A stretch of 10,160 nt of DNA, from positions 25,972-36,131 of the forward strand of contig MHMF01000025.1 in assembly GCA_001821475.1 (NCBI GenBank). Reading direction: 5' to 3'. Shown here one piece after another: positions 1-7,482 of the stretch (position 1 is the stretch's first letter; each line of letters begins with the position of its first letter). This DNA comes from Candidatus Nealsonbacteria bacterium RIFCSPLOWO2_01_FULL_38_120 (GTDB lineage: Bacteria; Patescibacteriota; Minisyncoccia; Minisyncoccales; GWA2-38-27). A program made the position numbers and the translations under genes. The notes beneath the pieces were generated by a model. That model was not told where the DNA came from. It did not search any database and saw only the letters and a program-made list of their open reading frames with translations.

Positions 1-1
1 A

Positions 2-283
2 TTTAGCGGAGAAATTCCGGAACTTAAAATTAAATGCGATTGCCGGAAGCCGAATACCGGTTTAATTCAAAAAGCTGTTTTAGATTTTAATTTGGATTTA
101 AACAAATGTTTTTTTATAGGCGATTCGTCCGGAGACGCCAAGACAGCTGAAAATGCCAAGATAAATTTTATAGGCGTTAAAACCGGCTACAGTTGCCATG
201 ACGGCAAATATCAGATAAATCAGGAAATTCCGTTATATGAAAATTTACTAGAAGCGATAAAAACGATTTTAATTCCCGTTTAA
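2..283 (+). CDS. GmhB-like D-glycero-D-manno-heptose 1,7-bisphosphate phosphatase, 3' end only
   Basis: The frame is open from base 2 to the TAA at 281-283, giving the last 93 residues of a protein whose start lies upstream of the window. A C-x-C-R-K-P-x-T-G-L motif (residues 12-21 of the fragment) matches the second cysteine pair of the GmhB zinc site and the HAD motif III lysine region. G-D-S-S-G-D (residues 40-45), followed by an alanine-rich turn, is HAD motif IV, with Asp41 and Asp45 as magnesium ligands. In the family this enzyme removes the C1 phosphate of heptose 1,7-bisphosphate during ADP- or GDP-heptose synthesis, in the cytoplasm. The nucleophile motif D-x-D and the first zinc pair C-x-H would lie upstream and cannot be checked. 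A related histidinol-phosphatase is the alternative, but the sugar-gene context favours heptose. A TTG at 92 is inside the domain and is not the start. Confidence 0.85.
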   Translation, partial: FSGEIPELKIKCDCRKPNTGLIQKAVLDFNLDLNKCFFIGDSSGDAKTAENAKINFIGVKTGYSCHDGKYQINQEIPLYENLLEAIKTILIPV

Positions 284-296
284 TTGTTATAAATCA

Positions 297-338
297 ATCG
301 TAGTAGATTTCCTACGATCGTAGGAAATCTACTACGAT
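297..338. repeat. Perfect 42-bp palindrome, copy 1
   Basis: Bases 297-317 are the exact reverse complement of 318-338, with the centre at CGATCG and no unpaired loop. Each half also contains its own inverted repeat, TCGTAG-N8-CTACGA, at 298-317 and again at 318-337. The DNA or RNA could therefore fold as one 21-bp stem or as two 6-bp hairpins. It starts 14 nt past the phosphatase stop and ends 29 nt before the next start codon. No T-run follows, so it is not a standard intrinsic terminator, although it may still slow or end transcription. A near-identical element lies at 8325-8376. It could be a dispersed palindromic repeat (REP- or MITE-like) or a symmetric protein-binding site. Sequence alone does not decide. 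Confidence 0.95.
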
Positions 339-367
339 GAAAATTCATTTATCGTTAAAATAAGATA

Positions 368-2617
368 ATGGAAAATAACAAAATATCGGATTCTAATGAT
401 CCGTTGGTGAGTATTTTAATGCCTGTTTATAACTCTTTTGCCAGCCATCGCGCTTATGGAGAGCCGCTTTTGAATCAGGCGATTGATTCGCTTTTAAGGC
501 AAAGCTATAAAAATTTTGAGTTGATTATTGTGGACAGCCAGTCCTCTGACACAACGCCCGATATCTGCAAATCATACGCGGAAAAAGACAAGCGGATAAA
601 GTATATTCTTGACCAGAAAAAATTAAGAGCAGAGGAGGCAATGGAATTTGCCGCTTCAATTATGCGGGGGAAATATTGCATGGTAGCAAATGACGATGAT
701 TTTTGGCATAAAGATTTTATCTTAAAATTAGTGTTGTTTCTGGAAAATCATCCTGAAGTTGATATGGCGTATTCAAATCTGGATTTAGTGGATGTTCATA
801 ATAAAACAACTTATTATTCTATTGTTTCAGAAAAAGACGGCTATAATAGCCAAAATTCAAGCATTAATAATTTCTGCGTTTATAACCATAAACGGAATGT
901 TTTGCCAATTCCCTTCGGTGTTTTCAAGGTCGATGTTTATAAAAAAACTTCTTCTTTTGAACCATTTGACAACCTTAGGGCGAATCTTGACAATCTCTTT
1001 GTAATGAAATTTTTCCTTTTGGGATTTAAGTGTCATTTTATCAATGAGCGGTTATTTTTTTATAGGAGTCGCGGTCGTAAATTATCAGACACACCTTTGA
1101 TACCAGGGATGCCGGGGCTGGATACTCCTATTTTACTTTGGCTTTATTATGCAAGGCATCAGTTTTATTTTTTTAAAAAAATAAACAACCTTATAGAAGA
1201 AAGCGGCGGTTTTTCTGAATTAGTTAATATCTTTTTGAGATGCGTAACCAGAGACGCGTTTATCAGTCATAGCATAAAATTGCTTCATTGGATCAGAACA
1301 GACCACATACAAGACAAAAAAAACGAAGATATTTATAAAAATATTATAAAATTTGTTAATCAAAAATCTATCATCAGCGGCATGCAAACTGATTTTTCTT
1401 CCAGAGAAAACGATATGCGGCGCCATCCCCTTGTTCTTAAAAAACGGGTTCAAGAAAATTTGCGAATAATGAATTCTTTTTCAGCTCTTTTGGACTATTC
1501 CGTTTCATCGATGTTCTTAAAAGAGAAACTGGAGCTTATTTCTGACTTGGAAAAAATGATGGCTGAAGAAATAAGTTTATGCAAAGAAGAATATAAAAAA
1601 TTAAGTGAACTTCAAGAAAAAAGGCCTAAAGTTCTTTTAAGAGCAAATATAAAGCAAAGATTTTTTCCGAATAAGAATCCTAAGGTCTCTGTGATCACTA
1701 CTTCAAAAAATTTAGGGATATTTTTGCGCGACACAATGGATTCAATAACAAACCAATCATACGATGATTTTGAACATATTGTAATAGATGGCGCTTCAAC
1801 TGACGACACCCTTCAAATACTTAAAGAATATCCCCACATTCGGTTAATTTCGGAAAAAGATAATGGCTGGTTTGACGCGCTCATAAAAGGTTTGAATGTT
1901 TCAAGGGGTGAATATATCTGCCCATGCGCTGTTTCAGACGGATATATTGACGAGCATTGGATTGAAAAATGCGTAGAAGCTCTGGACCGCGACAAAGAGG
2001 TTTCTTTGGTGTGGGGGCTTCCTCAGTATATGGTAAAGAATAACGAGTTGGGAGAAATATCGCATCCTCAATTTCATAATGTTTTGCCTCCCCAAAAAAA
2101 CGAATTTATTTATTACTGGCTGGCGACGAATTTTTTTCTTCCCGAAGGAAATATTTGCGTCCGCAGAAAAGTATTTGAAGAATGTTTTTTTTGCAAATCT
2201 GCGGAAAATATAGAACCGTATCTTAGGTTTAATTATTGTTTTAATACATTGGGCTACCTTCCTTATTTTTTACCGACAGTGGCAAATTTTGGAAGACTTC
2301 ACGATGGCCAGCTTGGTCAGAAAAGGACGGAAGACGGAATGGCCCAATTATGGTTGAGAAATTATATAAAAAAAATAAAAAAATACAGAAGCAAACTAAT
2401 GCTGAAAATAACAACTCATCAATACAGGGGCGGAGCGGGAGAGTTTTTGCCTTATGAATTTTCAGTCAAGAGATTTATATCAAAATATATGTTTAAGCGC
2501 GTTAATGTGTCCGCGAATATGGCGATGTCATTGATGATATATTTTAGTTTCATAAATAGAAAATGGCCGAGAGTTTATAATATCGGAAGAAAAATATATC
2601 ATAAGCTAAAAAAGTAA
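368..2617 (+). CDS. Two-domain family-2 glycosyltransferase (GT2-GT2 fusion)
   Basis: This 749-residue protein has two GT-A fold GT2 domains. Domain 1 (about residues 12-235) opens with V-S-I-L-M-P-V-Y-N, has an I-V-D-S-Q-S-S-D nucleotide-binding segment and an N-D-D-D-F metal-binding D-x-D motif at 108-112. A helical linker of roughly residues 250-425 includes a charged, coiled-coil-like stretch near 386-419. Domain 2 (about 438-650) opens with P-K-V-S-V-I-T, has I-D-G-A-S-T-D-D at 473-480, S-D-G-Y at 523-526 where S-D-D-x-Y is usual, and a late H-D-G-Q at 645-648. Residues 411-748 align without gaps to the next gene. No membrane segment is evident, so it probably acts in the cytoplasm on a lipid-linked or protein acceptor. 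ATG at 368 sits 29 nt after the palindrome; no clear Shine-Dalgarno is seen. Donor and acceptor sugars cannot be predicted. Confidence 0.9.
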   Translation: MENNKISDSNDPLVSILMPVYNSFASHRAYGEPLLNQAIDSLLRQSYKNFELIIVDSQSSDTTPDICKSYAEKDKRIKYILDQKKLRAEEAMEFAASIMRGKYCMVANDDDFWHKDFILKLVLFLENHPEVDMAYSNLDLVDVHNKTTYYSIVSEKDGYNSQNSSINNFCVYNHKRNVLPIPFGVFKVDVYKKTSSFEPFDNLRANLDNLFVMKFFLLGFKCHFINERLFFYRSRGRKLSDTPLIPGMPGLDTPILLWLYYARHQFYFFKKINNLIEESGGFSELVNIFLRCVTRDAFISHSIKLLHWIRTDHIQDKKNEDIYKNIIKFVNQKSIISGMQTDFSSRENDMRRHPLVLKKRVQENLRIMNSFSALLDYSVSSMFLKEKLELISDLEKMMAEEISLCKEEYKKLSELQEKRPKVLLRANIKQRFFPNKNPKVSVITTSKNLGIFLRDTMDSITNQSYDDFEHIVIDGASTDDTLQILKEYPHIRLISEKDNGWFDALIKGLNVSRGEYICPCAVSDGYIDEHWIEKCVEALDRDKEVSLVWGLPQYMVKNNELGEISHPQFHNVLPPQKNEFIYYWLATNFFLPEGNICVRRKVFEECFFCKSAENIEPYLRFNYCFNTLGYLPYFLPTVANFGRLHDGQLGQKRTEDGMAQLWLRNYIKKIKKYRSKLMLKITTHQYRGGAGEFLPYEFSVKRFISKYMFKRVNVSANMAMSLMIYFSFINRKWPRVYNIGRKIYHKLKK
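1720..2319 (+). repeat. Duplicated GT2 segment, copy A (mosaic identity with 2745-3344)
   Basis: Comparison at a constant offset of 1025 bases shows perfect DNA identity at 1720-1860 (141 bp), 1924-2019 (96 bp), 2064-2135 (72 bp) and 2252-2319 (68 bp). Between the first two blocks, 1861-1923 carries about 22 differences in 63 bases. No insertion or deletion is seen along the pair. This is a tandem paralogous duplication with patchwork homogenisation. Confidence 0.95.
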
Positions 2618-2622
2618 AAATT

Positions 2623-3639
2623 ATGGAACAAAGCAATCAAAAAATAAACCCCCGCGTTATTTCAAAAAGAAATGCAAAGCAAGGAATTTTTCCGAACAGG
2701 AATCCGAAGGTTTCCGTAATTACTATGTCTTACAATATGGCAGAATTTTTGCGCGACACAATGGATTCAATAACAAACCAATCATACGATGATTTTGAAC
2801 ATATTGTAATAGATGGCGCTTCAACTGACGACACCCTTCAAATACTTAAAGAATATCCCCACATTCGGTTAATTTCGGAAAAAGACAGCGGTTCTTTTGA
2901 GGCGCTTAAGAAGGGTTTGGCTTTGGCAAAAGGCGAATATATCTTGCAATGCGCTGTTTCAGACGGATATATTGACGAGCATTGGATTGAAAAATGCGTA
3001 GAAGCTCTGGACCGCGACAAAGAGGTTTCTTTGGTGTGGGGGCTCCCCCGGTATATGATGAAGAATAACGAGTTGGGAGAAATATCGTATCCTCAATTTC
3101 ATAATGTTTTGCCTCCCCAAAAAAACGAATTTATTTATTACTGGCTGGCGACGAATTTTTGGCTTCCCGAAGGAAATTTTTGCGGCCGCAGAAAAGTATT
3201 TGAACAATGTTTTCCTTGCCACGCGACAGAGGCGATAGAACCATGTTTTGAGTTTAATTATTATTTTAACACATTAGGCTACCTTCCTTATTTTTTACCG
3301 ACAGTGGCAAATTTTGGAAGACTTCACGATGGCCAGCTTGGTCAAAAAAGGACGGAAAACGGAATAGCGTCAGCGCGGCTTAAAAATTATTTAAAAAAAA
3401 TAAAAATATACAAAAGGAATATAATATCAAAAAAAATAATCCATAAGTATAGAAACGGAGCAGGAGAGATACTGCCATACGAATTTTCTGTCAAGAAATT
3501 TGTATCAGAATATATGTTTAAACGTGTTAATATAACCACAAATATGGCGATGTCATTGATGGTTCATTTTAGTTTTGTAAACAGAAAATGGCCGAGAGTT
3601 TATAATGTAGGACGAAAAATATTTCATAAATTTCTTTGA
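2623..3639 (+). CDS. Family-2 glycosyltransferase, paralogue of the C-terminal half of the preceding gene
   Basis: This 338-residue GT2 protein has P-K-V-S-V-I-T at 28-34, I-D-G-A-S-T-D-D at 63-70, S-D-G-Y at 113-116 in place of the usual S-D-D-x-Y, and H-D-G-Q at 235-238. Counted by eye, about 257 of 338 residues (76%) match residues 411-748 of the upstream protein, with no gaps. Identity is highest in the catalytic core and lowest in the first 20 and the 250-280 region. The ATG follows the upstream stop by 5 nt, so the two genes are surely co-transcribed. No Shine-Dalgarno is seen; the leader is A-rich and ends TTATGG. It ends in TGA, which shows TGA is a stop here. It likely transfers a sugar to the same glycan as its neighbour, with related but perhaps altered specificity. 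Confidence 0.92.
   Translation: MEQSNQKINPRVISKRNAKQGIFPNRNPKVSVITMSYNMAEFLRDTMDSITNQSYDDFEHIVIDGASTDDTLQILKEYPHIRLISEKDSGSFEALKKGLALAKGEYILQCAVSDGYIDEHWIEKCVEALDRDKEVSLVWGLPRYMMKNNELGEISYPQFHNVLPPQKNEFIYYWLATNFWLPEGNFCGRRKVFEQCFPCHATEAIEPCFEFNYYFNTLGYLPYFLPTVANFGRLHDGQLGQKRTENGIASARLKNYLKKIKIYKRNIISKKIIHKYRNGAGEILPYEFSVKKFVSEYMFKRVNITTNMAMSLMVHFSFVNRKWPRVYNVGRKIFHKFL
2745..3344 (+). repeat. Duplicated GT2 segment, copy B (mosaic identity with 1720-2319)
   Basis: This is the partner of 1720-2319 at an offset of 1025 bases. Identical blocks are 2745-2885, 2949-3044, 3089-3160 and 3277-3344. The diverged patch 2886-2948 changes many codons, including synonymous ones, while the flanking blocks differ at no synonymous site. 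Confidence 0.95.
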
Positions 3640-3716
3640 AATACAAAATGCCAAATAAAAAAAGAAAGCATTTCGTAATTCAGGGTAAATTAAATAGCAG
3701 TAACTAAACAAAAATT

Positions 3717-4403
3717 ATGGCGGAATTAAAACTTCATTTAGGGTGCGGGGGAAAATATTTGGAGGGGTATGTTAATATTGACTTTCCTCCATCCGAGCAT
3801 ACGATTATTATTCCTAAGGCGGATATTTTCAAAGATATTCGCAAGTTGGAATATCAAGAGAATAGCGTTGACGAAATCAGAAACCATCATTTATTTGAGC
3901 ATTTTTCCCGTCAAGAGGCCTTGAAATTATTGCTTCAATGGCGGCGTTGGCTTAAATTAGGCGGGCTTTTGGTTATAGAGACGCCTGATTTTGAAGAATG
4001 CGCTAAATTATTCATTACCACTAATGATATAGAAAAACAATTTAAATTAGCCCGCCATATTTTTGGGTCTCATGAGGCGGAATGGGCCTTGCATAAGGAT
4101 TTTTGGAGCAAGTCAAAGTTCAAATTTGTGCTTAATAAGTTAGGATTTAGTGTTTCTGAAATTCAGCAAAACAGGTCTTATTACAGAAAGGATAATAGTT
4201 TTATCGCTAAAGTTGTCGGGAAGATAGCCCCTGAATCAATTAAGAATTTAACAGGAGATATTTTGCCCAACATAATAGTAAGAGCCGAAAAAGATAATCG
4301 CGTTATTGACGAACAAAAAGAAATAGTGTCGATTCTTTTAATGTCTTTAGTGGGAGGACAAAAAGGATTGCTTGATGTCTGGTTAAAAGATATTGGATAT
4401 TAG
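3717..4403 (+). CDS. Class I SAM-dependent methyltransferase
   Basis: The 228-residue protein has the L-H-L-G-C-G-G motif I of class I methyltransferases at residues 6-12, an acidic N-I-D at 20-22 that would bind the SAM ribose, an S-V-D-E-I segment at 50-54 followed by H-L-F-E-H-F, and the L-K-L-G-G-L-L-V-I strand at 79-87. Proteins of this L-x-L-G-C-G...V-N-I-D type are common in glycan clusters, where they methylate sugars or lipid intermediates; the actual acceptor here is unknown. The C-terminal part (about 195-228) has no recognisable motif. ATG at 3717 places motif I at the N-terminus as in relatives and follows an A-rich leader with no Shine-Dalgarno. The 77-nt gap before it shows no convincing terminator. 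Confidence 0.85.
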   Translation: MAELKLHLGCGGKYLEGYVNIDFPPSEHTIIIPKADIFKDIRKLEYQENSVDEIRNHHLFEHFSRQEALKLLLQWRRWLKLGGLLVIETPDFEECAKLFITTNDIEKQFKLARHIFGSHEAEWALHKDFWSKSKFKFVLNKLGFSVSEIQQNRSYYRKDNSFIAKVVGKIAPESIKNLTGDILPNIIVRAEKDNRVIDEQKEIVSILLMSLVGGQKGLLDVWLKDIGY

Positions 4404-4404
4404 A

Positions 4405-4444
4405 TGAGATAAAATAGAATAGAATGAAATAAAATAAAATAAAA
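4405..4444 (+). repeat. Pentanucleotide tandem repeat (TRARA, 8 units) abutting a start codon
   Basis: Eight consecutive 5-base units beginning with T (tgaga, taaaa, tagaa, tagaa, tgaaa, taaaa, taaaa, taaaa) fill the gap between the methyltransferase stop and the next ATG at 4444. The last unit overlaps the A of the start codon. The three terminal units are identical, so slippage could change the leader length. It contains no Shine-Dalgarno-like GGAG. Confidence 0.9.
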
Positions 4445-5505
4445 TGTTAAAGATTCTTTATGCGGCAATTAAATATGATTATGGCGATCCAGAGAGGGGA
4501 TTTGGTTTTGAGCATTATAATTTTTACGATTCTTTGAAAAAAATGAATAACGGCGCGAATGTAATAGTTTATTTTCCATTTGACGAGATAGCATTGAAGC
4601 TCGGACGGGACAGAATGAATCAATTGTTGCTGGAAACCGCTTTAAGAGAAAAACCGGATTTGTGTTTTTTTTGCCTTTTCGGAGAGGAACTGAAAAAAGA
4701 AATAATTAAAGAAATAACCAAAAAAAGCGGCGCGATAACCTTAAATTGGTTCACTGACGACCACTGGCGGTTTGATAATTTTTCTAAATATTGGGCTTTT
4801 TGTTTTAACTGGATAGCAACTACTGATTCTAATGCGCCGGAAAAATATTTGAAAACAGGATATAAAAATGCCATTAAGACCCAATGGGCTTGCAACCATT
4901 TTTTGTATAAGCCTTTTAGTTCAGAAAAAAAATATGACGCGAGTTTTGTCGGACAGCCGCATGGCAACAGAAAGAAAATTATAAACAGAATAAGAAAAAG
5001 CGGTATAAATATAAATTGCCGGGGCAGGGGATGGGAGAATGGACGAATTTCTCAAGAAGAAATGATTAAGATATTTTCTCAAAGCAAAATCAATCTTAAT
5101 CTTACAAAGGGCTCTGGCGTTTCGTTTATAAAATCAATTGCCAGGATATTCTTAAAGAAAAATAACAAATCAATAAAAATAGAGAATCCTTTTCTTTGGG
5201 TTGATAACTTGAAATCGCTTTTGGGCAAAAACCGGGAGCAAATCAAAGGCAGGAATTTTGAGATTCCGGGATGCGGTGGATTCTTAATAACCGGAAAAGC
5301 GGATAATCTGCAGGATTATTATATAAGCGGGAAAGAGATTGTTATTTACAAGGATGAGCAAGATCTTATTAAAAAAATAAAATATTATTTGGAATATAGC
5401 AAGGAAAGGGAGATCATTGCCGGCGCTGGCCTTGAGAGAACGTTGAGAGACCATACTTACGAAAAAAGATTTAATAATATATTTAAGATAATCGGCTTAA
5501 TATAA
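4444..5505 (+). CDS. CgeB-like GT-B glycosyltransferase
   Basis: This 353-residue protein has the hallmark late segment of CgeB/Glyco_trans_1_2-type transferases: R-N-F-E-I-P-G-C-G-G-F-L-I-T at 270-283, followed by an acidic stretch and the K-x-Y-L-x-x-x-x-E-R helices to the end. The N-terminal half contains W-F-T-D-D-H-W-R-F at 102-110 and an F-V-G-Q-P-H-G-N-R-K turn at 168-177, as expected at the interdomain boundary of these proteins. In this family the E of the E-x-x-x-C-G-G region is thought to contact the nucleotide sugar; the substrate is not predictable. No signal peptide or membrane segment is evident. The start directly follows the pentamer repeat, and the next gene begins 2 nt after the stop. 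Confidence 0.82.
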   Translation: MLKILYAAIKYDYGDPERGFGFEHYNFYDSLKKMNNGANVIVYFPFDEIALKLGRDRMNQLLLETALREKPDLCFFCLFGEELKKEIIKEITKKSGAITLNWFTDDHWRFDNFSKYWAFCFNWIATTDSNAPEKYLKTGYKNAIKTQWACNHFLYKPFSSEKKYDASFVGQPHGNRKKIINRIRKSGININCRGRGWENGRISQEEMIKIFSQSKINLNLTKGSGVSFIKSIARIFLKKNNKSIKIENPFLWVDNLKSLLGKNREQIKGRNFEIPGCGGFLITGKADNLQDYYISGKEIVIYKDEQDLIKKIKYYLEYSKEREIIAGAGLERTLRDHTYEKRFNNIFKIIGLI

Positions 5506-5507
5506 TT

Positions 5508-6461
5508 ATGTATATCAAGTTAGATCAAGAGATTATAAATATTCTTTGCTGTCCTATATGCAAGGGGTCTCTTAGGGCGATAGGTCAAGGGTTTGCCTGT
5601 AAAGATTGCGCGACTGAATATCTATCTTGTAATATTAAGCAAGGAAAATTAATAGAAAAAGTTCTTGACTTCCGTATTTATAGGCCCGATTATTGCGTGT
5701 CAAAAGAATCGGCGAAGTGTTTTGATATGCAGGAGGGGTACCAGAAATATTATTCTGAACGCGGCAAACGCGATAATCTTGACGAGTATTTAAATGAGAT
5801 AGATTCTGTTAAAGAAATATATACTGACGAATTTCATATAAATGGAAGGGTGCTTGATATTGGCGGCGGACAGGGAACAACGCGTCATTTCCTTGAAGCA
5901 GAAAGAGTTTCTTTATATGTGTCTGTTGACCCATTTATCAATATATTTCAAGACATTGAGCGTCAGCCAAATTTGCTAAAAGCCTATCCTTGTCTCGCTA
6001 AACCTTGTAATTTTTTAGCATGCCAAGCGGAAAATCTCCCTTTCGTGGCAAATACTTTTGACTGGGTTCATATGAGATCTGTCTTAGATCATTTTCAAGA
6101 TCCGTATCTTGCGTTGAAAGAGGCCTATAGAGTTCTTAAGTTAGGAGGAGTTTTATTAATCGGCTCAACGGTATATAATGGAAAATCTTCCCTTAGAACA
6201 AAAAATAGCGATATTGCTTTGCAAAATTTGGCTTCAAAAATTTTTCATAAAATTAAGGAAGAAGGGCTAAAATGGATCGTGGGCGCATTGATAAAAAAAA
6301 TATTTTTGAGAAAAAAATGGGCAGACCCTCATATTTTTCGTTGGAGATATGAAGACTTAACTGATTTATTGCGCGCAACGAAGTTTATGATTGTAAAAGA
6401 ACATTGGCAAAAACCGCCTTTTACGATGTGTGTTTATGTGGGGGCTAAGAAATCGATTTAA
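5508..6461 (+). CDS. Zinc-ribbon plus class I SAM methyltransferase protein
   Basis: The N-terminus (residues 8-45) is a Trm112-like zinc ribbon: an I-L-C-C-P-I-C region with Cys15 and Cys18, then Cys31 and Cys34. The methyltransferase domain has motif I V-L-D-I-G-G-G-Q-G at 115-123, an acidic V-S-V-D at 138-141, the F-D-W-V-H-M-R-S-V-L-D-H segment at 184-195 and L-K-L-G-G-V-L-L-I at 210-218. This arrangement is that of methyltransferase type 11 proteins in surface-glycan clusters. The ribbon probably stabilises the fold or contacts the substrate. The acceptor is unknown. It starts 2 nt after the previous stop, which indicates co-transcription. A second methyltransferase in the same block (3717-4403) is not closely similar, so the two likely modify different positions. 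Confidence 0.85.
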   Translation: MYIKLDQEIINILCCPICKGSLRAIGQGFACKDCATEYLSCNIKQGKLIEKVLDFRIYRPDYCVSKESAKCFDMQEGYQKYYSERGKRDNLDEYLNEIDSVKEIYTDEFHINGRVLDIGGGQGTTRHFLEAERVSLYVSVDPFINIFQDIERQPNLLKAYPCLAKPCNFLACQAENLPFVANTFDWVHMRSVLDHFQDPYLALKEAYRVLKLGGVLLIGSTVYNGKSSLRTKNSDIALQNLASKIFHKIKEEGLKWIVGALIKKIFLRKKWADPHIFRWRYEDLTDLLRATKFMIVKEHWQKPPFTMCVYVGAKKSI

Positions 6462-6492
6462 TATTTTTACATTAAAAAATTAAAAATATCTT

Positions 6493-7482
6493 ATGGACAA
6501 TAATAATTTTTGGCAAAAAAGAAATGTGTTAGTGACCGGAGGCAATGGATTTATCGGTGGCGCTTTAAGCAGGGAGCTTGTCGGCCAAAGAGCCAATGTT
6601 ACTCTTATCGTTCGCGATTGGCCGAAGTTAGGGGCTTTAGAGTTTTTAGGGCTTGAAGGAAAAGTAAACATTGTGAAAGGGTCGGTTGCTGATTTAGAAT
6701 TTATCCTTCGCATACTTGCAGAATACGACATAGACGCGGTTTTTCATTTAGCCGCTCAGGCTATTGTGAAAATAGCCAACGCTTCTCCCTTATCAACTTT
6801 TGAATCTAATATTAAAGGGACTTGGACTATATTAGAAGCTTGCAGGCAGTTTCCGCAAGTTAAAAGAATAGTCGTGGCATCAAGCGACAAGGCCTACGGC
6901 GACCAGAAACAATTGCCATATACGGAAGACACTCCTCTTCTCGGCTTATCTCCATATGATGCATCCAAAGCGTGCGCCGATATTTTGGCAAGGTCTTTTT
7001 ACCATACATATAAGCTTCCGCTGGCGGTGACTCGTTGCGCCAATACTTATGGGGAAGGGGACTTGAATATTTCCCGGGTTATCCCTGCTGTAATAATTTC
7101 AGGACTGAAAGGAGAAAGCCCTGTTATTAATAATAATGGAATATCTATCAGAGATTTCCTTTATATTAAAGATGCTGTAAGCGCGTATTTGCTATTAGCT
7201 CAAGCGCTTGATAGAAAAGAAATTCAAGGCCAGCCGTATAATTTCGGCTTGAATAAGCCAGTAACTATGCTTGATTTGGCGAATTTAATTCTTCTATTGG
7301 TTGGCAGAAGCGACATCAAGCCGAAAGTAATATCAGAATGTAAGACATCCGCAGAAATAGACCAGCAATCGGTTTCTTTTGAAAAAGCAAAAACAGAGCT
7401 TGGCTGGGAACCGAAGTGGAGCTTGGAACAAGGGCTCAAAGAAACAATAAATTGGTATAAAGAACATTTAAGAGAAATTTAA
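6493..7482 (+). CDS. NAD-dependent 4,6-dehydratase/epimerase (CDP-glucose 4,6-dehydratase-like, extended SDR)
   Basis: The 329-residue protein has the Rossmann motif T-G-G-N-G-F-I-G at 15-22, H-L-A-A-Q at 85-89, the S-S-D-K-A-Y-G segment at 130-136 and the catalytic Y-D-A-S-K at 155-159. The S-D-K triad, D-x-K-Q-L-P-Y-T-E-D and T-R-C-A-N-T-Y-G-x-G-D-L-N-x-S-R at 180-195 resemble CDP-glucose 4,6-dehydratase (RfbG) more than dTDP-glucose dehydratase, which has D-E at the catalytic pair. The expected reaction makes a 4-keto-6-deoxy nucleotide sugar in the cytoplasm. No cytidylyltransferase (RfbF) or RfbH partner is in the window, so the exact nucleotide and final sugar are uncertain. The next gene overlaps it by one base (TAATG). 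Confidence 0.85.
   Translation: MDNNNFWQKRNVLVTGGNGFIGGALSRELVGQRANVTLIVRDWPKLGALEFLGLEGKVNIVKGSVADLEFILRILAEYDIDAVFHLAAQAIVKIANASPLSTFESNIKGTWTILEACRQFPQVKRIVVASSDKAYGDQKQLPYTEDTPLLGLSPYDASKACADILARSFYHTYKLPLAVTRCANTYGEGDLNISRVIPAVIISGLKGESPVINNNGISIRDFLYIKDAVSAYLLLAQALDRKEIQGQPYNFGLNKPVTMLDLANLILLLVGRSDIKPKVISECKTSAEIDQQSVSFEKAKTELGWEPKWSLEQGLKETINWYKEHLREI

Noticed and set aside
92..283. A short separate gene starting at TTG 92
   Set aside because: The same frame is open to base 2 and carries the C-x-C-R-K-P motif upstream of 92, so this is the interior of a longer truncated gene.
297..338. Intrinsic transcription terminator at the palindrome
   Set aside because: The stem is long and perfect but is followed by GAAAATTC instead of a T-run, and its zero-loop symmetric form is atypical. 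It is therefore recorded as a repeat. Termination remains possible by another route.
284..367. Sigma-70-type promoter upstream of the first GT2 gene
   Set aside because: AT-rich -10-like hexamers occur (for example TTAAAAT near 355-361), but no paired -35 at proper spacing stands out from the base composition.
3646..3673. Short inverted repeat AAATGC / GCATTT after the free-standing GT2
   Set aside because: There are only 6 paired bases with a 16-nt loop and no T-run. This is too weak to call a terminator.
4620..4967. Open frame of 115 codons on the - strand opposite the CgeB-like gene
   Set aside because: It is antisense to a well-supported coding region, has no motif or plausible context, and is best explained as a shadow.
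6461..6489. Inverted repeat ATATTTTTA / TAAAAATAT (9-bp stem, 11-nt loop) between the zinc-ribbon methyltransferase and the dehydratase
   Set aside because: The stem is entirely A-T in a very AT-rich gap, so it is weak and easily expected by chance. There is no GC core as in an intrinsic terminator.
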